A stretch of 64,000 nt of DNA, from assembly GCA_000310025.1 (NCBI GenBank), contig FN648707.1, positions 1,020,623 through 1,084,622 of the forward strand, read 5' to 3'. This document shows, in pieces, positions 59,475-64,000 of this stretch. Numbering within the stretch: position 1 is the stretch's first letter; every line of letters starts with the position of its first letter. The position numbers and the translations under genes are program-made. Origin of the DNA: Ectocarpus siliculosus (lineage: Eukaryota > Sar > Phaeophyceae > Ectocarpales > Ectocarpaceae). Under the pieces are notes generated by a model that was not told the origin of the DNA, made no database searches, and saw only the letters and a program-made list of their open reading frames with translations.

Positions 59475-60448
59475 GGGCCAACAGCGACGGTGGGCATGGA
59501 CGCCCACACGTTTAGTCTCTCTTGCTGCTGTGACCAATGGCTGTGGAATGGAAGCTAACGCCGCTGCTATCATTGGGCTGTAGATATCTAACATGACGCT
59601 TCTGGGGTGGGGTTCACATGCGCCCATCTCCCTGTAAGCGCTGAGTGTGCAGGTTGGGTGCTGTTCGTTATGGGTGGGGAGCATGGGCGTCGGCTCAAAG
59701 TGCCGTCTGTTCTGGCACCACGAGTGGTCGTTGTACGCAGGCAACAGGGTTGTCTCTCTTTATGTTTATTTAATCCAACGCTGTCTGGCATGAATGGTGG
59801 TGTGATGGGATGGGCCGAAAACTTCGAATGAACGTCATGTTGCGCAAGTGCGTTTCCGGCTTCATGCATTTAGGAGTGAGGTGGTCGGGTGCTGTTGTGT
59901 TTGTTTTCTGGTAATTCTCAGGTTCAGCTCCCGGACACCTACGTGAAGCTGTGTTTGCATGTTCTCTTGGTGGTTGTTGGTGGAAGATCGATTTTCTTGC
60001 ATACATAGAGTCACATTGTGGTTTGGATGCTTGTCTCGCGTCTGCGTGGGGTCAAAGTGTTCTCGAAGACGCACTCTTCAAGGGAACTTCGCCGTGTTCT
60101 TGTTGAGCGAATGCCATTGCATCGGGAGCTTCTTCAATCATTGTCGTTACTGGTTTTGGACGTTATTTTTGGCAAGATGAATGTATCATGCGCATGTAGT
60201 TTGTTTGGTGTTTGTATTCTTACGCCAGGGCGTTTGCACTCAATGCAATCAAGTCTATTTTCGGAGACGAGGGAAGAGGGAAGTAAAAGGGTGAAGCCAG
60301 CAGGATAGGCCTTGTACACATTTAATGCTTCGACTCCGACCTCGAGCATGCGGCATGCCGACACAGCGGCAGTCTGTCTTCGGAATCACCTCTGGACCGC
60401 AGGTGTACAACCCTGCTTGCGGTGGTTGTTGGTGTCTTCGGGACGTCG

Positions 60449-60552
60449 CGCTTTCTAGATGAAGCTGGTTCGACCGCGGTAGAGCTGTAAATCACGTAGG
60501 CGCTTTCTAGATGAAGCTGGTTCGACCGCGGTAGCGCTGTAAATCACGTAGG
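60449..60552. repeat. 52-bp tandem duplication
   Basis: Units 60449-60500 and 60501-60552 both read CGCTTTCTAGATGAAGCTGG through TAAATCACGTAGG. They differ by one base (TAGAGC against TAGCGC). Confidence 0.92.
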
Positions 60553-60979
60553 GGTTAGAGTATGCCACCGATTACGATAGATACTAGAGCATTCTCCACC
60601 CGTCAGTCCTATGATGACACGCACCTAACCCGGCGGATGTTGATCAGGGGTGAGGCACAACCAAAGTGTCGACCCATTTGTCCCCGTTCCTACCAACACC
60701 AAATAAGTGAATTTCCACCGTCTATCGGAGCGACGATTTGTGCATGTCATCACTCTCTCCTTGGCGTCACAGGTCACATATACGCGAGATACTCTCGGGA
60801 GACAGATGGTTCTTTGTGTGTAGGAGAACCCTGCAATACAACAGTATAGTCAGAAATCGTCGAGGCCGAGGAGAGCAGGAAACTAATACCGCGGTTAGAT
60901 CGGCGAAACATTCCGAATGAACCAGCCTGTTGCGTGAATTGGCTGCATCAAATATATGTACCTTGTACTGTAGTCGTCT

Positions 60980-61900
60980 CTGTCACAATATCCAAACAAG
61001 GTTCTCTGGAATGCTGCTGACACATCGAGGTTGCTCGCAAAAAGGGCTCTCTATAATATGAATAGCAAGGTTTGAATCATACTATATGCAGTACCTGCGG
61101 CATGTTCACGTATCGATTTTCGACATAGAAATTGCTCTGGAATATTGGTCACGTACCATATCCTTTACCACTCTTACTGTCGTTGCCGGCATGCTCACGT
61201 TTCAATATTGCATTAAGGATTTCCGCAGTAAAGTTTCACTCATTTTTCCCAGTTCTTCGCATATCTGTTTTCACTCATAGGCTTCTTCGGAATATTGCTC
61301 ACCTATCAACGTCAAACTCACTCCAATTATCGAGTCCCGCATGTTCACGTTTCCACTAGGTTTTCAAAAGTTCTTTGGAATTTCGGTCACACATCGAGGT
61401 TTCACTAGAAGAAGTATTTGATGTTCGCTCACATATCGAGGTGTCACTTCCAATATTGTGACTGATTTCCAGCGTGTTCATGTTCCGATTTTCCACGTGG
61501 ACACTTGTTGATATGCGCTCGTACTTCCACGTTTCACTCCTGTTACCGGGTTTCGGCATGATGCAGTCTCGATTTCAAACTTCGAGTCTTCGGCATTTTG
61601 TTCTCATACGAAGGCTCAGAAGAATTTCGTACTCGGGACGTTCACGTATCGGTTATGTACATAGAGGCTTCTTCGGCATGTTGCTCACATGTCACGGTTA
61701 CATTACTATCTTATGCAAGTCAGCAAAAGTGAAACATTGTTATGTACGTAAGCAACATACCGAAGACCTTTTTAGGTCAAAATCCGACAATCGAACATGC
61801 CCGAAGTCAATATGTATATTGAAACCTTCGTGTGTGAGCAATATTCCAAAGACGTCCACGTATGCAAATGTCGATAATTGAACACGGGCGAAGGTGAAAC
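60980..61900. repeat. Degenerate repeat tract
   Basis: Many short related phrases recur with variable spacing: GTTCACGTATCG, TTGCTCACATATCGAGG, TCTTCGGAATATTGCTCAC, TTTCACT. They look like an old minisatellite that has drifted. The boundaries are approximate. Confidence 0.55.
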
Positions 61901-62097
61901 CTGGAGTGAAATATATGTGACCACATATCAAAGAAGTCTGAAGTGAAAATAGATCTGTGGAACAAACCGGGCGTGCATGATCGTCGTACAAACTAGCCAT
62001 ACGAGCAACTTGCTGGAACATGTCAAGAAAAATTTGATACCTGAACCTGCTCAAGAATAAAAATTGTACTTCTAAAACTTTGGTATGTGAGCAAAAT

Positions 62098-62314
62098 CCG
62101 TATATGACACAAGATAACACACCCCCTGGACCGATTTTCAAAGCTCGATTACTCCACGACGAAGAGGATGCATAAATCAAACAATACGTTTTCGAACAGC
62201 TCTCGACGAGACGGTTCCAACGCCGCCGTTTTCGGCGCTGTGACTTTTCCTGCTGTTGAGGAATCGAGCTTTGAAAATCGGCCAAGGGGGTGTGTTATCT
62301 TGTGTCATATACGG
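62098..62314. mobile_element. MITE, same family as 53538-53754
   Basis: 217 bp with CCG...CGG ends and long inverted repeats starting CCGTATATGACACAAGATAA. They include GACCGATTTTCAAAGCTCGATT on one side and the near-exact complement on the other. The interior (CGACGAAGAGGATGCAT, TCTCGACGAGACGGTTCCAA) matches the 53.5-kb copy. The TA duplication is clear on the right only (AT on the left). The termini are better preserved than in the 53.5-kb copy. Confidence 0.87.
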
Positions 62315-64000
62315 TATACATGTAGCGCAGACTCGACGAAAAAATCGACGAGTGAATACGCCAGAACTGGAAACTGGAATGGAACCTTGACACGCGAAAG
62401 CACATCAAGGACGGTAGGTAATGAATCGAAACGTGAACACGACGACGTGGCCATGCATGGAGCTTTCACTGATTCACGACATGCCAAGGAAGGTGAACAT
62501 TGGTCCGTCATCGAGCATGGCCCAGCTATTAGTGAACGAAAAGACGTCGACACTGGCCGTGGCCTGCGGTGAGACAAGGAAAAATCCGCAGGCTCTCAGT
62601 GAATTAGAGTGAAACTATCGTTGTTGGCTGAGTGATATAGTTCTCACCTCGTTAGATCCCGACACCGTTTTCATTCACTTCGGTCGTCATTTCGGTGCTG
62701 CTGCCCTTCGATGAAGTCGCGCGTCGGCTTGAGCAGATTCGGTACGACATTGGTGGCTGTGTGCAGCTACTCGGTCGAGTTGCTGTTGGCCAACCTGCGG
62801 ACGGCGCCTGCTTTCAATCACTAAGCGTTTCTTCCGAACGATGAATTTCCTTTCATCTGCCTTACACAAACAGTATTGCAGAACTCCTCTCTCCGGGGAG
62901 CATAGCCCTTCGAAATATTGAACGTGCTAAAAATATATTGCGACGGGAAGCTGCAGGTATCTACTCCGGCGTTTGCTCTAGCGGCTGTATTAGCAGCGAG
63001 GATGGCGGCAGCCTCCGTGAATCACTCCACACGATGCTCACGCCCCAGACAAGGTCAGGAGCATGTTGTGTGCAGGTTGATGTGGCTCACGATGGAGACC
63101 CGATAATCAGCATCGAGAGCAGCTCTGTTCGCCAGATTTCCTCCGGTATCGCGAAGAGTAGGTAGGTGTGTTTGGAATGGCAGTGGCGACGGCGGCTGTA
63201 TCGTTGATGGATTGGGGTTCTCGCGGGAACCAACGCATTCGTCGTCACATTAACCTACGGCGTTGTCAACGAAATAGATTTTTAGAGAAATTTTGACAAT
63301 ATTGTGTTTGTTGGTGCTTGAAAGTAAGGGGTTGAGGGTATTGCAGTATATGCTTGCGGAACTGCTTGCGGAACTGTACCGGGGCGGAAAGGCCGGGTAC
63401 GTAGGAACGACCCGGGCCGTTCCAGGAAAAATATTGGATGCTTCTGCTCGATATGTCGGAGACGCTGTAGCAATTTCAGAGCTTACGGGTTGCTTTGAGG
63501 TCGGCACCCGAATCAATGAATGTTTCTGGGGAAAGTTTGTTGACTTGATGTCAGCGAAGCGTGCTATCCGGTTGTACTCTGTTGCACAGATGCACATGTC
63601 TTTCTGGTAGTGACTCGCCGTGATGAGAAATGGTGAACGTCACTTTGGTTCCTTCGTGGAAGCGTTAGGACGATGATTGGTTTAGATCTGGTTCCCTTGA
63701 TGTTTCGAGCTCTCTTGGCGTTATTGGCGTTCGTGTGTTGACGGCGAGTGAAAAAAATTGCACCGAAAAACCTCTAACTGGTCAGGAAGAGAGTATGAGC
63801 CTGTATGGTTGGGTTTGGGATTTGTCCGACGAGGCGACGATGAGATGAAGCCGGCAAAAAATAGGCTTCAATAGAGCGCAAATCCCGGGATTCAACCGCG
63901 GACGTGATGAATTTCGGGGACCTTGGGGACCTTTTGGAGTGGGTTGGCAAAGTCAATCGTCCAGATTCGAGGAGATGTTCCGAGATGTGGTGATGAAGCC
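62315..64000. other. Window end, no gene firmly identified
   Basis: A plus-strand segment after GCTGCAG (about 62959) is open to GTAGGT near 63165 and could be an exon (GVCSSGCISSEDGG). A plus-strand frame of 105 codons (63293-63610) has balanced composition. Neither shows a known domain. No RNA gene was found. Confidence 0.35.

Larger units (their letters stand above)
59475..62097. other. Repeat-rich region, no gene recognised
   Basis: Holds the 3' flank of the TB2/DP1 gene, a 52-bp tandem pair (60449-60552) and a long tract of degenerate short repeats (about 60980-61900). No coding exon was recognised. Confidence 0.45.

Noticed and set aside
63870-63910. tRNA gene near CCCGGGATTCAACCGCGG
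   Set aside because: It resembles a T-arm at first sight, but no matching acceptor stem, D-arm or anticodon arm could be placed on either strand.
1-64000. Integrated large DNA virus sequence, as known in brown algae
   Set aside because: No capsid, viral polymerase or other core viral gene was recognised. All identified mobile DNA is transposon-type.

Overview
This is a eukaryotic nuclear sequence. It has intron-rich genes with short exons, consensus GT-AG splice sites plus one GC-AG intron, long repeat-filled introns and a 100-N assembly gap. The best guess is a stramenopile, probably an Ectocarpus-like brown alga. The reasons are the intron style, the mobile-element load (Ty1/copia, a gag-only LTR element, hAT-like elements and TA-flanked MITEs), and a tryptophanyl-tRNA synthetase with the AlaX-like N-terminal domain known from protists. 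The species is inferred, not proven.

Layout. 1-2.2 kb holds no recognised gene and one foldback element. 2.17-6.54 kb (+) is a complete seven-exon WW-domain gene; one WW exon has been tandemly duplicated. 7.7-8.2 kb (+) is a decayed copia fragment. About 8.7-18.6 kb (copy A) and about 27.0-41.0 kb (copy B) are two same-strand copies of one long repeat. Copy A is interrupted by a non-autonomous LTR element (10.35-14.58 kb). Copy B is interrupted by a nearly intact Ty1/copia retrotransposon (27.92-35.03 kb) and by a small hAT-like element (37.95-38.84 kb). Each copy supplies the empty site for the LTR element in the other, so the target duplications can be read directly. Between the copies lie a PHD-finger gene fragment (22.3-23.1 kb, -) and a possible hAT transposase remnant (24.2-25.0 kb, -).

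41.48-54.04 kb (-) is a complete 14-exon cytosolic-type tryptophanyl-tRNA synthetase gene. Its exons join in frame into 609 residues: AlaX-like domain, linker, class I catalytic core and anticodon-binding C-terminus. Its introns hold two MITEs, minisatellites and the assembly gap. Divergent from it, 55.43-59.47 kb (+) is a TB2/DP1/HVA22 (REEP/Yop1-type) ER-shaping gene with an acidic C-terminal extension; its first exon was not found. 59.5-64 kb is mostly degenerate repeats, with a third MITE copy.

The genes do not form a pathway. They are ordinary housekeeping and membrane genes set in transposon-rich DNA. The most unusual signals are these: the AlaX-TrpRS fusion; an in-frame UAG in a readthrough-type context inside the copia polyprotein; a copia Gag with an RGG/Tyr-Gly-rich tail in place of a zinc knuckle; the WW exon duplication; and the reciprocal empty sites.
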